Assembly (NCBI RefSeq): GCF_049243985.1 | Contig: NC_135384.1 | Location: 13,760,501-13,824,500, forward strand | Direction: 5' to 3' | Length of the DNA: 64,000 bases | From: Paroedura picta | Lineage: Eukaryota > Chordata > Lepidosauria > Squamata > Gekkonidae | Shown here: positions 43,440-55,074 of the stretch, piece by piece | Position numbering within the stretch: the stretch's first letter is position 1 | Layout: every line of letters begins with the position of its first letter | Position numbers and translations under genes: made by a program | Notes under the pieces: generated by a model | Database searches by the model: none | Told to the model about the DNA's origin: nothing | The model's input: the letters and a program-made list of their open reading frames with translations, nothing else

Positions 43440-44650
43440 GAGCTCCTCTGTGGCCATGATTCCCACGCATCCTGGCAGAAGATTTCTTTCCAAAGAAAAC
43501 TGGAGTCAATTGTACTACTATGCAAAAGCGAACTGAGAAAGGGTTCCCAAAGAATGACAAATCATATATCGCAGCCCCCCCCCCAAAAAAAAAGTACTAC
43601 TGAAAACAAAACTTAACACCATTGGCAACATTTTACTCTGGGTACCAACTGGTCTAGTCTAGCGGAGTCCTCACTGGTCCATTCCAGGCCAGGAATTGGT
43701 CTATAAACAGAGCATGAAAGGTTCTCTCACCTTATTTGGTTTACTCGTCTTCCAATTTATACTGCACGCATAACTAACATCGATAATAAGTGACCAAGAA
43801 AACTAGTCTTCACAAATTGAGAAATGGTCATTAAGAAATAATAACAGAAAACTGCCCTCCAGTTTTTCACTGCCATTATATTTAAACTGCCTTGGCTATC
43901 TGCTGTGCCCATGGGGATTTTGTTCCATACACTGCCCATCACCTTCTCCATTCCTAAAGCTTTGTTATACCATTCCAAATGAAACCCTCAACTGACCATG
44001 AGTCACACTGCAGAGTAAAACAAAATTTGTATCTAGAGGCACCTTGAAGACCATGAAACTTTTATACAAGGTATAAGTTTGCATGTGAAAGCCCTTGAAT
44101 CAACCTTCATTGGTCTTAAAGGTGCCAGTGGATGCAAACTTTGTTTTTCTGCTCCAGCCCAACAAGCTACATACATGAATCTATCTGCAGAGAAAAGATG
44201 ATGTATACTTACACACACCAGTCCCTCTGTACTGGAGCAGGAAGAAGAACTGGGAGACACGGAGGAGATTCATCCACTTTTGTTCTTCTTCATAGCTCAA
44301 AATCTCCCTCCCTAGAGTCTGTTGGTGTCATAGCAGTAGAAAAGAAACCTGATGAGAAAAGTTTTCCTTCACTCAGAAAGTTTAATGAAACTATGAAAGA
44401 AGTAATTAAGAAGGCCTTCACTGTTGCCTAGTGAAGAACTCTTACATTCTGGGAGTTAGATCCAACCAGCTTTTTGACTGGGAAAGCAAAGCATCCTTTA
44501 GTCAACAAAATAAATGGACCAGTCAATGGTAGCAGAATCAGAGCGTACAAGAAGTACAGCAAACTAATTCCATTATTACATTATTTCAATTTTTAATAAA
44601 AAAACATAAGATAATATAAAAGGGATACAAAGGGAAAAGGGGGATGAAAT
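43440..44650. other. Intergenic DNA
   Basis: No gene is supported. A frame at 44132-44431 ends in a weakly OR-tail-like string (SLRKFNETMKEVIKK), but nothing else of a receptor is present. Confidence 0.35.
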
Positions 44651-44654
44651 AACA

Positions 44655-44934
44655 GGCTATAGTTTGGTGTAGTGGTTAGGAGTGTGGACTTCTAATCTGG
44701 CATGCCGGGTTCGATTCTGCGCTCCCCCACATGCAACCAGCTGGGTGACATTGGGCTTGCCACGGCACTGATAAAACTGTTCTGACCGAGCAGTGATATC
44801 AGGGCTCTCTCAGCCTCACCTACCCCACAGGGTGTCTCTTGTGAGGAGAGGAATGGGAAGGCGACTGTAAGCCGCTTTGAGCCTCCTTCGGGTAGGGAAA
44901 AGTGGCATATAAGAACCAACTCTTCTTCTTCTTC
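44655..44934 (+). mobile_element. tRNA-derived SINE with (TTC)n tail
   Basis: A-box-like TTTGGTGTAGTGGTTAGGAG, B-box GGGTTCGATTC, then CAACCAGCTGGGTGACATTG, GTAAGCCGCTTTGAG and a TTCTTCTTCTTC tail that runs straight into the AGTAC array. Confidence 0.85.
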
Positions 44935-45026
44935 AGTACAGTACAGTACAGTACAGTACAGTACAGTACAGTACAGTACAGTACAGTACAGTACAGTACA
45001 GTACAGTACAGTACAGTACAGTATAG
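44935..45026. repeat. (AGTAC)n microsatellite, left half
   Basis: About 18 units of a pure five-base repeat between the SINE tail and a hAT element. The other half (45407-45492) uses a different unit (ATAGT, then ATAGC). Confidence 0.95.
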
Positions 45027-45406
45027 CAGTGGTCCCCAAACTTTTTATTACCGGGGACCGGTCAACGCTTGACAATTTTACTGAGGCGTGGGGGGGTAGT
45101 CTTTTGCCGAAGAACGTCGCCACTGACGCCTGAGCCCCTGCTCCACTTGCTTTACCGTCGGTGCCCCTGACTTCCCGCTGCCTGCTGGGGGGTGCTACCA
45201 GCAGCAACTGCACAGTGCCACACTGAGGGAGAGCCCCAGCCATGGCGGCTGCTGGAGAGCACCAAAGGTGAGCCAGTGGCAGAGTGGCAGGTCAGCCCCC
45301 GAGGCAGCAGCCGGGGAGGAGGTACTTGAGGAGGAGGAGCCGTGGCCCGGTACTGACTGATCTACGGACCGGTCCCAGTCCCCGGACTGGGGGTTGGGGA
45401 CCACTA
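45027..45406. mobile_element. hAT-type transposon inside a microsatellite
   Basis: Starts CAGTGGTCCCCAAAC and ends GGGGACCACTA. Flanks are CAGTATAG (45019-45026) and TAGTATAG (45407-45414), a 7-of-8 target duplication made of repeat units. Same family as 33138 and 42195. It is non-coding. Confidence 0.85.
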
Positions 45407-45492
45407 TAGTATAGTATAGTATAGTATAGTATAGTATAGTATAGTATAGTATAGCATAGCATAGCATAGCATAGCATAGCATAGTATAGTAG
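45407..45492. repeat. (ATAGT)n/(ATAGC)n microsatellite, right half
   Basis: Five-base repeat right of the hAT element, first ATAGT then ATAGC units. It is the continuation of the array at 44935. Confidence 0.95.
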
Positions 45493-45559
45493 CATAAAAG
45501 CCCGCTGTAGACAAAATACAGTGGACTCTAAGGAAGAGCATGCAAGCAACTGCAGGGTT

Positions 45560-45895
45560 TGTGGGAGAGGTGGTGAGCATTCCACTCTCCCACCCCAGCT
45601 CCCTCCGGAGCCCTGCGGAGGGCCTTGGAGCCCATCACGGGGCTTTGTGGTGAGGCGCACCATGGGGCTTCAGAGCAAGGTGTGGAGCACTCCGCCCTCC
45701 CTCCCCATCCTCACCTGGAGCCCCATGGAAGGCCTTTCAGGCCACAGCAGGACTTTGGGGAGAGGCACAGAGCACTTACCTCTCCCTCCCCGCCTCATTG
45801 TAGAGCCCTGCAGATGTCCTTGGAGTTCACTGTGGGGCTTCAGGGTGAGGCACAGAGCACTGTGCCCTCTCTCCCCATGCCCCTCTCCTCCCTCC
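45560..45895. repeat. GC-rich minisatellite, unit about 90-110 bases
   Basis: Three to four degenerate copies of a block containing GAGCACT-CCCTCTCTCCCC, then CTGGAGCCC(A/T)G, then GGGGCTTC/TTTG.GG.GAGGC. Frames through it have no known domain. Confidence 0.65.
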
Positions 45896-46059
45896 CTCCA
45901 CTGGTAAAGGTCTCATATGGCCCAGGGCGTGAAATGGCAGCCTACCATTGGCCCATGGAGGGTGACCAGGTTCCATTTCTGGCCTCAATGTAGCACCTAC
46001 TGTGACTGTGTGGGGGTGGGCCCTCCAGTGGCCATCCCAATCAGGGTGCAACCAGCTTC

Positions 46060-47480
46060 ATACATTACTAGGTATATAAAGCTTCATTATAATTTTAATA
46101 CTTTTCCTATAAATTCCTTCATAACAAGTATTTTCCAATTGTATTTCACCATTTCCACATTTCCACATATTAACCCCAGCAACTAATATACCTGCATCTA
46201 AAAGAAAGTCTATTATATATCTCACAATAAAAAATAAATATTTTTGTTCAGAATCCAGTTCCTTATACCTTTATATTCTTCTTCTGCCTTGTAGTACATT
46301 TATAAAGTATACTGTGTTAATCTACATTGTGTACCTGGCTGTCATCTTCATTACTGTCTTGTTGATGGTGGTGGGAGGGTTGGAGAGGAGGAATGTCTCC
46401 CTTAGCAGTCTGATTCAGGGGAACACAGTTGTCCAACCATGGGGAAATGTCACTACTTGTCCTCGGTGGTAACCTGGCAGGCGGGGTGTTATTTATATTT
46501 TATTTATTTATAATTGGTTTTATATACAATCCTTCCCTCATGGGCTCACAGCGATTTACAATAATAAAAACATAAAACACAATAAAATCGGGCAGACCAG
46601 GCCAATTTTTGAGGAAGACTCAGCTGAGAACATGGTGATGGTATACCTAACCAAGGCCTCCAGACCCCAAGTCAAATCCCTTGGAGTCCTGGACACACAA
46701 GACTATCACATGGGCTAACCTCTTGAATTTTGTCCTAAGACTGCTGTCCTGCTCCCCTACCAGTGTGCAGAGCAAACAGATGATCTCTCACGTGGGAGAT
46801 ATCATAAGCCCAAACTGCACATCTAAATCCATCCATGTTGGAAGAGCTGGCATTTCTTTCAGTGAATCTCCCCCTGCTTTGATACCCATCCATCCACCTG
46901 GGTGCTGGGGAATAAAAGATCTGAGAATTGTATGCTGCCTGTCACCCATCTTCCCGATATCCAGTACTTGAGAAAGTCTTGCAAACTGCTTCACCCTAAG
47001 CAAATCATAACACACATATCTTTATTTCTCCTTTTCCTAGACTGCATCTCCTGCTGCACTATACTTTTCTCATGAAAAAAGTGCCTATCATACTAATCCA
47101 TCTCTTAGTCTATCATACTAATACATCTCTTAGCATACCCAGCCATAAGTTCTATCCCCTAGTATTCCTACCCTGCAGTCTACCATGCCTGTCTACCCAA
47201 CACATCTATCTGCCAGTGGATCTTCTATGCCCAACAAGGAAGGGAGAGTTATAAAAAGGAAGTTTTTGTCAATGCAGTTCTTGGAAGGGGGGAGCAGTCA
47301 GGGAGCCAACCTACTGCTACCTTGATGTAATTTAGAATGACACTGGCAAATCCTGAAGATACACTAGCATAGAGTACCACTGCTACTGCCTTGTTGCTGG
47401 GTGAGAGATCAGCAATGCCACAGACTCCCACTAGAGCACTGTGGGTGAAATCCTCCATCCCAGTTGGGGAAGTGATGGAT
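46060..47480. other. Intergenic DNA with a LINE-tail-like stretch
   Basis: No gene. Around 46490-46610 the sequence TTATTTATTTATAATTGG...GGGCTCACAGCGATTTACAA looks like an inverted LINE 3' end. Nothing else is recognised. Confidence 0.4.
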
Positions 47481-47499
47481 ACAGGGCAAGGACAGGAAT

Positions 47500-47745
47500 G
47501 TGGTATGGTGGTTAAAGAGCAGTGGACTCTACTCTGGAGAAACAAGTTTGATTCCCCACTCTTCCACATATAGCCAGCTGGGTGATTTGAGCTAGTCACA
47601 GTTCTCTAAATGCTATTCTTGCAGAGCCAATCTGTGAGGGCTCTCTCAGGCCTACCTACATCAAAGGGTGTCTGTTCTGGTGAGAAAAAGGTAAAGGTGT
47701 TTGTAAGCTACTTTGGGATTCCTTCAGGTAATGAATCCTACTTTT
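47500..47745 (+). mobile_element. Decayed tRNA-derived SINE, (TTC)n family
   Basis: ATGGTGGTTAAAGAGCAG, GTTTGATTCCCC, CAGCTGGGTGATTTGAG and GTAAGCTACTTTGGGATTCC follow the order of the SINE at 44655, with many changes and no tail array. Confidence 0.6.
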
Positions 47746-49451
47746 CTTCATCTCTCCATGGGGGGAGGGGTCAAATCTTTGCGTCTGCTTGGCCCAGTGT
47801 TTAGGGCACATATGATGGAAGTCTCTGTGTTATGTTGCATTACCTTCTTGACCAAACTGTGATTGAAACTCATTTCTATGCGTTCTGTGAGTGGGAAATT
47901 CATAGCACTGACGAACTGTGGTCACATTGGTAGGCATTGGTTGGCTGCACCTCTTTGGATTGTTCAGATGCTCTCTGTGAGACTCTGCCTGATTAAGGAG
48001 CCTCTGCTGTTACCTTCTCAGCTCAATGCATATCCATAGGACAGGGGTGGTTTAAAGATATGAGAACCCCATAGCACCAGAGCTAATTTAAGCATCTGCA
48101 GAGGAAGAGAGAAGCTATGGCTCTGACTATAGACATCCCTGATGCAACTTTATGCTCGTTGTCTAACACAATAATAATAAAAAACAAAAACTGTGGATTT
48201 ATCCGCATTCCCTTAATGTGGGGCAACTGGCAGGAAGAGTCACACCAGCGGTAGGAAAGCCACAGGAGGGAGGCGACATCATCCGGAAGCCAGAATAAAC
48301 CCGAAGAACAAAGATAGGGTAAGCCAAGGAAGATAACTCATGTGGAAGAGGTCTGAGAGTAATTATTAATTCATGTCCCACCTTCTGGCTATGGACTTGT
48401 AATTCCCATTTCATTGTGTGCACATTGAACTGCATATAAAAGCTTAAAATTTGATTTTAAAGGTTCCATTGGACAGAAATGTTGCTCTACACTAAGCTTT
48501 CTCAATCAGGGTTTCATGAAACCCTAGGACTTCTTGATGGCCCTGGAAGGGTTTCCCAAATGGGTGGGAGTTAATTACATTTATTTTATTTTTTTACAAA
48601 AAATAAGTTAAACATTTATTGGGTGACATGACCTTATATGGACATGTTGACCCATTCCCGCCTCCCAAAATGACCAGTTATGGGCCTGGAGGGGATGGGG
48701 AGGGGGGGTTCCCAGTTGGGCTTGTACAAAGCTATGCTTCCCAATCATATTTTGCACCATATTATCAATGTTTCAGGGTAAAAGAATGTTTCAGGATAAA
48801 AAAAATGGTAAAAATATTGAGCAATTTTTTCACACATCAGTTTATGTTTTTCACACATCATAAAGGGATTATGATGACAGTTAAAAGAGAAAGCATAATC
48901 TTTTTTAGAAAATGAATGTCATGAAGTAGGTCAATTTCAGTAAAAAAAAACCTCTGGCTGATTTTGAAGATTTGCTTTCCTTCCATGCAAGAAATAAAAA
49001 TGTTACATTTCATAATTAGCCAGGAGAATGGAGATTCAATTCCCTTGGTGGTTTGCAGTGAGATGGTATAACTAACACAAGACATTTTAATCAAGTGTGG
49101 AGCATAGGGCATTGATCTTCATGTATCCAAAGGGGATTCACTCCCTCAACCATGGTAAGACAATAAATAATGCTTGCCTCAAACCATCAGCTGCAGTTCA
49201 TTTGCCACATTCATATTTCATTACTAAGCAGCCAAGAAGGAAGAGGTTGACGGGGCATATTGAAGCACTCAGCACTGCTGCCTTAAAGCTAATGTATTCT
49301 TTGGACTTATATATACAATTTGCAGGTATTGGCAATCATGGTGAGTTTCCATGGAAAGAAGGGCGCAGAAATATTAATATGCCTGTGTGGAGTGTAAATG
49401 AAAAAGATAGAGTATGTGGAAGGAATCCGGCAGAAGTCAGTGAGTAAAGTC

Positions 49452-49912
49452 TGTGATAAAGGAACTTCTAAGATCAAGACAGAGTGTGGGTCCAAAAGAA
49501 AGCCTTTATTGAACTCTTACGACAGCTGATGTGGGCCAAGACTCATTGAGCAATTGTCTTGGCAGAGACAAAGATACAGTGAAACTGGGGTGTACTTATA
49601 GGGGGGGGACCAATCATGGGAGTTGGGCTGAGGAATTGAAATGGCAGGAAAGGTATATTTGCAAAAAGTTACAAAGATTCCCAGCTGAGCCAGATGGCTC
49701 AGCTTTGATCTAAACTAACAGCCTGTTGAGATTCCAGCAAGACAAACAAGGTCACTAATAGCTGTAGAGATAAAAATGCCTCACTGAGGGCAGCTTTGGT
49801 ATGCAAAGGCAGACAGGAACCAACACAAGGATTTATGGATTTATGACACCCGGCCTGGAGGAGTCCGGCAGAATGCGCCAAGAGGAGGGGGCATGAACCA
49901 GGGTTCATGACA
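49452..49912 (-). mobile_element. Solo LTR-like fossil, family 2 relative
   Basis: Right end GGGTTCATGACA resembles the family-2 LTR at 23685, and AATAAA is seen on the minus strand near 49510. It is also present, shorter, at 62960-63242 in the other copy of the segmental duplication, so it predates that duplication. It is solo. Confidence 0.5.
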
Positions 49913-50039
49913 GTATGCTATAGTCCTCTCTTCTGAAGATATAGAGATTTATTTCATCACACAGTGGTGTCTCCAAAGAAGCAAGTTGTGAGGAGGAATG
50001 TGGCATTGACAGCTGTTAGTGGAATGGTTGTGGAATAAA

Positions 50040-50121
50040 TCATAGAATCATAGAATCATAGAGTTGGAAGGGGCCTTACAGGCCATCTAGTCCAACCCCC
50101 TGCTCAACACAGGATCAGCCC
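50040..50121 (-). mobile_element. CR1 LINE 3' end, copy-1 specific
   Basis: TCATAGAATCATAGAATCAT followed by AGAGTTGGAAGGGGCC and TCCAACCCCCTGCTC, a textbook CR1 terminus in reverse. The other duplication copy reads GTGGAATGAATGTGC across this point (63360-63375), the empty site. Confidence 0.9.
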
Positions 50122-50322
50122 AAATGAATGTGCATTCTGTATTCAGCAATGCCTCTATTATGCTATGCTTGCAGTCTACATGAGTTTTAGATTTCCTTCT
50201 GAGTATGAATGTAAGCATTTGCTGATGGTGTGAATTTAATGAACCCATAAGCAGAGTTCTGCACTCAAATTTGTGACACAGAAAAAAAGCAAACCTTTCA
50301 GGCTGTCTGCGTTTCTCCACAG

Positions 50323-51273
50323 ATGCAACCCTTGGCAAGCGGACACTGGAGAAACCAAACTGTTGTCAACATGTTTGTCCTACTGGGATTCAGGGAACTC
50401 CCCCAACAACAGCTTCTTCTCTTCCTAGTATTTCTGGCCATCTACCTCATGACCATGACAGGGAATATCCTCATTGTTCTACTGCTTGTGGCTGATCATC
50501 ACCTCCATACTCCCATGTACTTCTTCCTGGGAAACCTGTCATGGCTGGAGATCTGTTACACATCTACCATTATCCCGCGGATGTTGGTCAGCTTTCTGAC
50601 TGGAGACAAAACCATTTCGCTGTTAGGATGCCTGGCTCAGATGTACAGCTTTGGCACCTTGGCAGCCACTGAATGTTATCTATTAGCTGTGATGTCCTAT
50701 GATCGATACATGGCAATATGCAAACCACTTCGTTATTCTTCGTTTATGAATGCCAGAATTTCTATCCAGCTAGCTAGCTATTCCTGGGGGAGTGGTATCC
50801 TCGGCTGCACTGTAGTCATTGCATTAACATCCAAATTGTCTTTTTGTAAATCCAATGAAATTGATCATTTCTTTTGTGATTTTCCACCCCTGATCAAGCT
50901 GGCTTGCAGTGACACGAGTCTGGCAGAAATAGCACTGTCTGTGGTTACCAGCATTATATCGGTGTTCCCCACTGCCTTAACTCTGACCTCTTACATTTGT
51001 ATCATTGACACCATCCTAAGGATTCCAAGCAAAACAGGGAAACATAAGGCCTTTTCCACCTGTTCCTCCCACCTCATAGTTGTTACTATGTTTTATGGAG
51101 GTATCCTAGCTGTGTACTTGGTTCCTTCTGACAAGAATTTGAACAAAGTCGTTTCAATCTTCTACACTTTTCTGACACCATTATTCAATCCCCTTATCTA
51201 CACGCTAAGAAATAAAGAAGTGAACAGGGCCTTGAGGAAATATCTGAGTCAATTAACCTCTTTCACATGCTGA
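50323..51273 (+). CDS. Class II olfactory receptor (OR-G), OR11A1-like
   Basis: An intact 316-residue odorant receptor. NQT at 11-13, GN at 47-48, [13 protein letters not shown] from 61, MSYDRYMAIC at 124-133, FCKSNEIDHFFCDFPPL, KAFSTCSSHL and NPLIYTLRNKEVN at the end. GTTTCTCCACAG, a good splice acceptor, touches the ATG. It has a near-identical partner at 63564 in the second duplication copy. W74 (NLSWLE) replaces the cysteine found there in the partner and in OR-B to OR-E. Function: odorant detection in olfactory cilia; ligand unknown. Confidence 0.96.
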   Translation: MQPLASGHWRNQTVVNMFVLLGFRELPQQQLLLFLVFLAIYLMTMTGNILIVLLLVADHHLHTPMYFFLGNLSWLEICYTSTIIPRMLVSFLTGDKTISLLGCLAQMYSFGTLAATECYLLAVMSYDRYMAICKPLRYSSFMNARISIQLASYSWGSGILGCTVVIALTSKLSFCKSNEIDHFFCDFPPLIKLACSDTSLAEIALSVVTSIISVFPTALTLTSYICIIDTILRIPSKTGKHKAFSTCSSHLIVVTMFYGGILAVYLVPSDKNLNKVVSIFYTFLTPLFNPLIYTLRNKEVNRALRKYLSQLTSFTC

Positions 51274-52940
51274 GAGAAAGTATTCAAAGTATTCATCTTA
51301 TTATAAAAGGAATTTGCAGTGATAGTTCCTCGGATGTTAAAAGCAAGAAAGAAAAGTTAGTTTTTCATTATCTGTAGTTGTATTTATAATTTCATGCTTT
51401 AGGTAATAATTTGGATCCAAGAATCCTGCTTTCATTATTGAGGAATTTCTCCATCCTGATATTATGCATGTATATTTTAGATTAAACTCTGTACTTGAAT
51501 TATATAAGATTTTTCCCATCTGTTCTGGCTAGTACTCTGTACATTCTTGTATCCATAAGTATAAGCTATTCTTTTAGCAAACATATTAAGAAGTAGGAAA
51601 ATATATGATTTATAAGGAATGTCTTTAAGAGGATCAAGGAACTCCTTTTAGTTATTGCAAAAATTTATGAAGCATACTTTAAAAGAATGCTTCATATAGA
51701 ATATTGCAATTCATATACATATACACATATACACATACATATACATACATATACATACACACACACACTAAGGGCAAAGCCTGTTGTATACAGGAATACA
51801 ACAGGTGCTAGAGCTTGGCAGTGGGAAGAGGAAGGGGAGGAGTTGTCCAATCTGTAAATGCATGGGGTTAAATGTGCATGTTGTGTGGGAGGTTGTGGTG
51901 GTGTGGTGACAAATGAGGGTGTGTGTGTGTGGGGATACGGGTGTCAAGAACCTGTGGTTTGGAATGTTCGTTGAGTGTGGAAGAGGACTGACCTTTGGGA
52001 AATGTGGCATAGTGGTAACAGATGGGTTTTCCAGAACCATGTCATTGGTCATTTAGAATTATTGTTCACTGGGAATTATTAACTTTACTAAGGGCAAAGC
52101 CCCTAGCTTTCCAGAGCCATGTTTTCAGATAGGTGAAGGGAAAATCAGACTGATGACTTTTCCTAGGGGGAGATTACATGGCAACCAATTCCTCCCAGTT
52201 CTGCGTCATTTCCCTTCTTGTGTGAATTAGGCCACAGACACTGAAATGTCCCCCTGCCCTAATACACATGGGGTAGTCACAGTACACAGGTGTCTACCCT
52301 GCTCCTTCGGTCTCCATTTTTTTCACTGTTGATAAAATGTTATGTGCCTACATGCTTCTTTCATGGTTGCTCCTTAGAAGAAGAACTTGATTTTTGTACC
52401 CTGTTGTTTACTATCTAAAGGAGTCTCAAAGCAGTTTACAAGCACCTTTTCCCTTTGTCTTCCCACAATAGACAACCTGTGAGGGATGTGGGGCTGTGAG
52501 AGGTCAGAGAGAACTGGGAATTTGCTGCAGTGACCTAGCAGGCCTCAGGTATCTCAAAGCAGTTTCCAATTGTCTTCCCCTCCTCTCCCCATAGCAGATT
52601 CCCCATGAGAGAGGTGGGGCAGAGAGCCTCACATGGAAGCTGGTTACCCTAAGAGGACATCTCTCTGTGCACAGTAATCTTGACCATAGCAAGGTTTTTT
52701 ATAATGTTTTATTTTTTATAAATTCGCCAGGACAAGGTTGAAAAAGTCACTCCAGTTCCCTTGTCTCTCCAGCCATTTACTTGTTCCCTTTTTACAGTTT
52801 CGGGCTGTAAATATTCTTTATTTAGATCTTCCTGCACTTTCCACAAGACTGATGCTGGTCTGTCTGTCTGTCTGCACCCCAGACAGTAAGGGCTGGCCAT
52901 AGTCCATAGCCCAGGAGAGACACTGTACCACTCCCTCCCA
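51274..52940. other. Intergenic DNA with simple repeats and SINE scraps
   Basis: An ATACATATACAC tract lies at 51711-51767. Two CTAAGGGCAAAGCC motifs lie at 51767 and 52087; the first is next to an 11-base hairpin around CCTGTTGTAT. Minus-strand SINE scraps lie at 52380-52640. No gene. Confidence 0.5.
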
Positions 52941-52944
52941 ACTG

Positions 52945-53110
52945 AAGGCAAAAAATGGCTCCTTTGAAGGCTGGACTCTGAAGCATTGTATGATTTTGAA
53001 GTCCCACCTCCAAACCTCCAGGAATATTTCCAACCCAGGGGTAGCAAACTTCCAGGTTGGGCCTGAATTGCTCCTGGAATTGCAGCTCATCTACAGCTCA
53101 TCTATAAAGA
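52945..53110 (+). repeat. Two joined pieces of the TTGCCAACCTCCAGG repeat
   Basis: Carries AATGGCTCCTTTGAAGGCTG, then ACCTCCAGGAATATTTCC, then a second start AGCAAACTTCCAGGTTGGG. Same family as 17245 and 36836. Confidence 0.5.
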
Positions 53111-53203
53111 TCAGCTACCTAGGCAGAAAGAGCTACTTTGGACAGGGATGTGGTAGAGAGGAAATATTTAAGGCTTCCCACACAGATTGTTTTTGAATTG
53201 AAA

Positions 53204-53317
53204 GACTTGAGGCCTACTGCACATGGTTGTTGGGCAGATGAAACAGGAGACAAAAGAACCTCTGCAACAGCATTCATTTTAGTCTGCAGAATAATGCTGT
53301 GCAGTAGGCCTCAAGTC
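53204..53317. mobile_element. Small MITE with perfect 20-base inverted ends
   Basis: GACTTGAGGCCTACTGCACA at 53204-53223 is repeated as its exact reverse complement at 53298-53317, around about 74 bases. The layout is that of a MITE. The GGCCTACTGCACA end recalls the GGCCCATTATGCAC end of the element at 24171. A direct target duplication is not clear. Confidence 0.65.
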
Positions 53318-53721
53318 AGAAGAAAAAAGGAAATCACGAGGCACAGTGATATAGTAGTCTTCTCTATGTTTATAGGTGAAAACATAAAGTTATAACATAA
53401 AGTCATAAAGAATAAACCAAAACGGGATCCTAGGTTAAGTGACCCGCTTTCTGTTTTATCTTTGTCTGTGGTTGCTCTGCAAAATGAATAAAGTAGACAA
53501 TATATGCATGTAGAATTTGAAAATATAGTTCATAATTTTACAAAAAAGCATTACATACCTTCCAATATACTGTCATAGTAGTAGTTGTAGTATCACATTG
53601 ACAAAATGCTCATAATCGTCTGGGGATTTCATAAAGTGCCCATGAGGGCTACCTTCAGTTAGTATTTATAGAGAAGCTGGCAGTTACAGGTGTAGTCAAT
53701 TATTTAAAGGGGCCAGATCCA

Positions 53722-55073
53722 TTAAAGTAAATAACCAAAACAGATTTTTACAAAAAAAACAATTGTAATCAATGTTGGCATTAAGACCCCCCCCCCAGCA
53801 TCACAGTATTCAAATGATGAATGAAAAAAACTTTCCCGTTGTTGAAGGCGGATGATAATGTTGTCCTTGGCGTATAGTGAAGGTTGAAGTTGTTCCAGTC
53901 CTAAGAATATGAACTCTTCTAAGCTATGATTATGTTCCAACCAATGTGAGACGAGAGGAGCATCTTTAATCTTGTTTCTCAGTCGGCTCCTATGTTCTGA
54001 TATTCGAATTTTAAGAGGTCTAGATGACATTCCCACATAGCACAGTTTGCATTTGCATATAATCATATATACTGTATTACTGGACTCACAATTGATAAAT
54101 TGTTTAACATGTACTTTAAAGCCATTGGAATGTTGATACTCTTTAGTTTCCAACATATATTTACACACCATATATTTACCACAACAATGATTACCCATTG
54201 GTAAAATATTAATAGGGTGTTCTACGGGTCTGATAATATCCTGAATATTTCTGCCACGACGCCACACTATAAGTGGTTTTTCCTTGCAGCCCTCAATATG
54301 GTCAATCATATGCCAGTGTTTATGTATAATTTTTTGCAGTTCACGAGAATAATCTGAGAACTCAAACGATGAGGTTAACCTGTTGGATTTCGGCCTGAGT
54401 TTGTATTGTAACAGAGCCTCACGGTCTGTTCTATCAGTGTGTTTTTTTGCTGCATTAATAGTCCACAATGGGTAGCCTCTGGCAGTCAGATCACTACTTA
54501 AAGCAATACATGCCCTTTGATATCTAGTAGCATCTGAGTTGTTTCTTTTGGTGCGCAAAAATTGCCCAATAGGTAAATTGGTTTTGAGGTGCCACGGATG
54601 AAAGGATTGAAAATGTAATAAGGTATTTCTATCCATGTCTTTGTGAAATGAAGAAATAATTAATTGATCTTTTTCAATGTGCACCAATATGTCTACAAAA
54701 GGATTTGTGTAGTACTGGTCTGCATGCTAAATTGAATGGTGGGGTGTATGGTATTCATCCAATTTGCAAATTGGTCTATAAGCTCCCCATTGGTAAAAAT
54801 AATGAAAATATCATCCAAGAAGCGTGCATAGAAGTAAACATATTGGTAGTATGGATTACATTCCTCATTACAAATTAAAGTCTGCTCCAGCCTTAGCATG
54901 AACATGTCCGCGACTACAGGGGCAATGGGGAAGCCCATGGCAAGACCCCTGACCTGTAAGTACAATTCATCTTCAAAAAGAAAAAAATTGTTTTCCAAAA
55001 TGATATCTAAAAGATCCAGTAAGAAATGAGTGGGTGGTAAAGGTGAATCTCTCTTATTCAGAAATAACTCCAC
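53722..55073 (-). mobile_element. Penelope-like element, degraded copy
   Basis: Two consecutive minus-strand open frames. The first (55073-54693) carries the palm of a reverse transcriptase: LQVRGLAMGFPIAPVVADMF, then YARFLDDIFIIF with its aspartate pair. The second (54687-53722) continues with the thumb and linker and ends in a GIY-YIG-like endonuclease domain: VYMIICKCKLCYVGMSSRPL followed by KIRISEHRS. RT plus C-terminal GIY-YIG is the hallmark of Penelope-like retroelements; the GIY-YIG form suggests the Neptune-type branch. The N-terminal part is missing and the coding region is split, so this copy looks dead. About 280 bases after it (to 53440) may be its terminal repeat. Confidence 0.88.
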
Positions 55074-55074
55074 T

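Larger units (their letters stand above)
47925..51273 (+). repeat. Segmental duplication, copy 1 (with OR-G)
   Basis: Colinear with 60690-64000. Shared parts include the GCCTCTGCTGTTACC block, the GAATGTCATG... block near 48900, a 350-base block at 49090-49440 and about 200 bases before the OR. Copy 1 has a CR1 end (50040-50121) that copy 2 lacks; copy 2 has an L2 end (61307-62036) that copy 1 lacks. Confidence 0.88.

Noticed and set aside
44132-44431. Possible OR C-terminus (SLRKFNETMKEVIKK)
   Set aside because: No other receptor motif is found upstream; the similarity is too short.
44935-45492. CRISPR-like or other spaced array
   Set aside because: The units are contiguous five-base repeats with no spacers, in a vertebrate genome.
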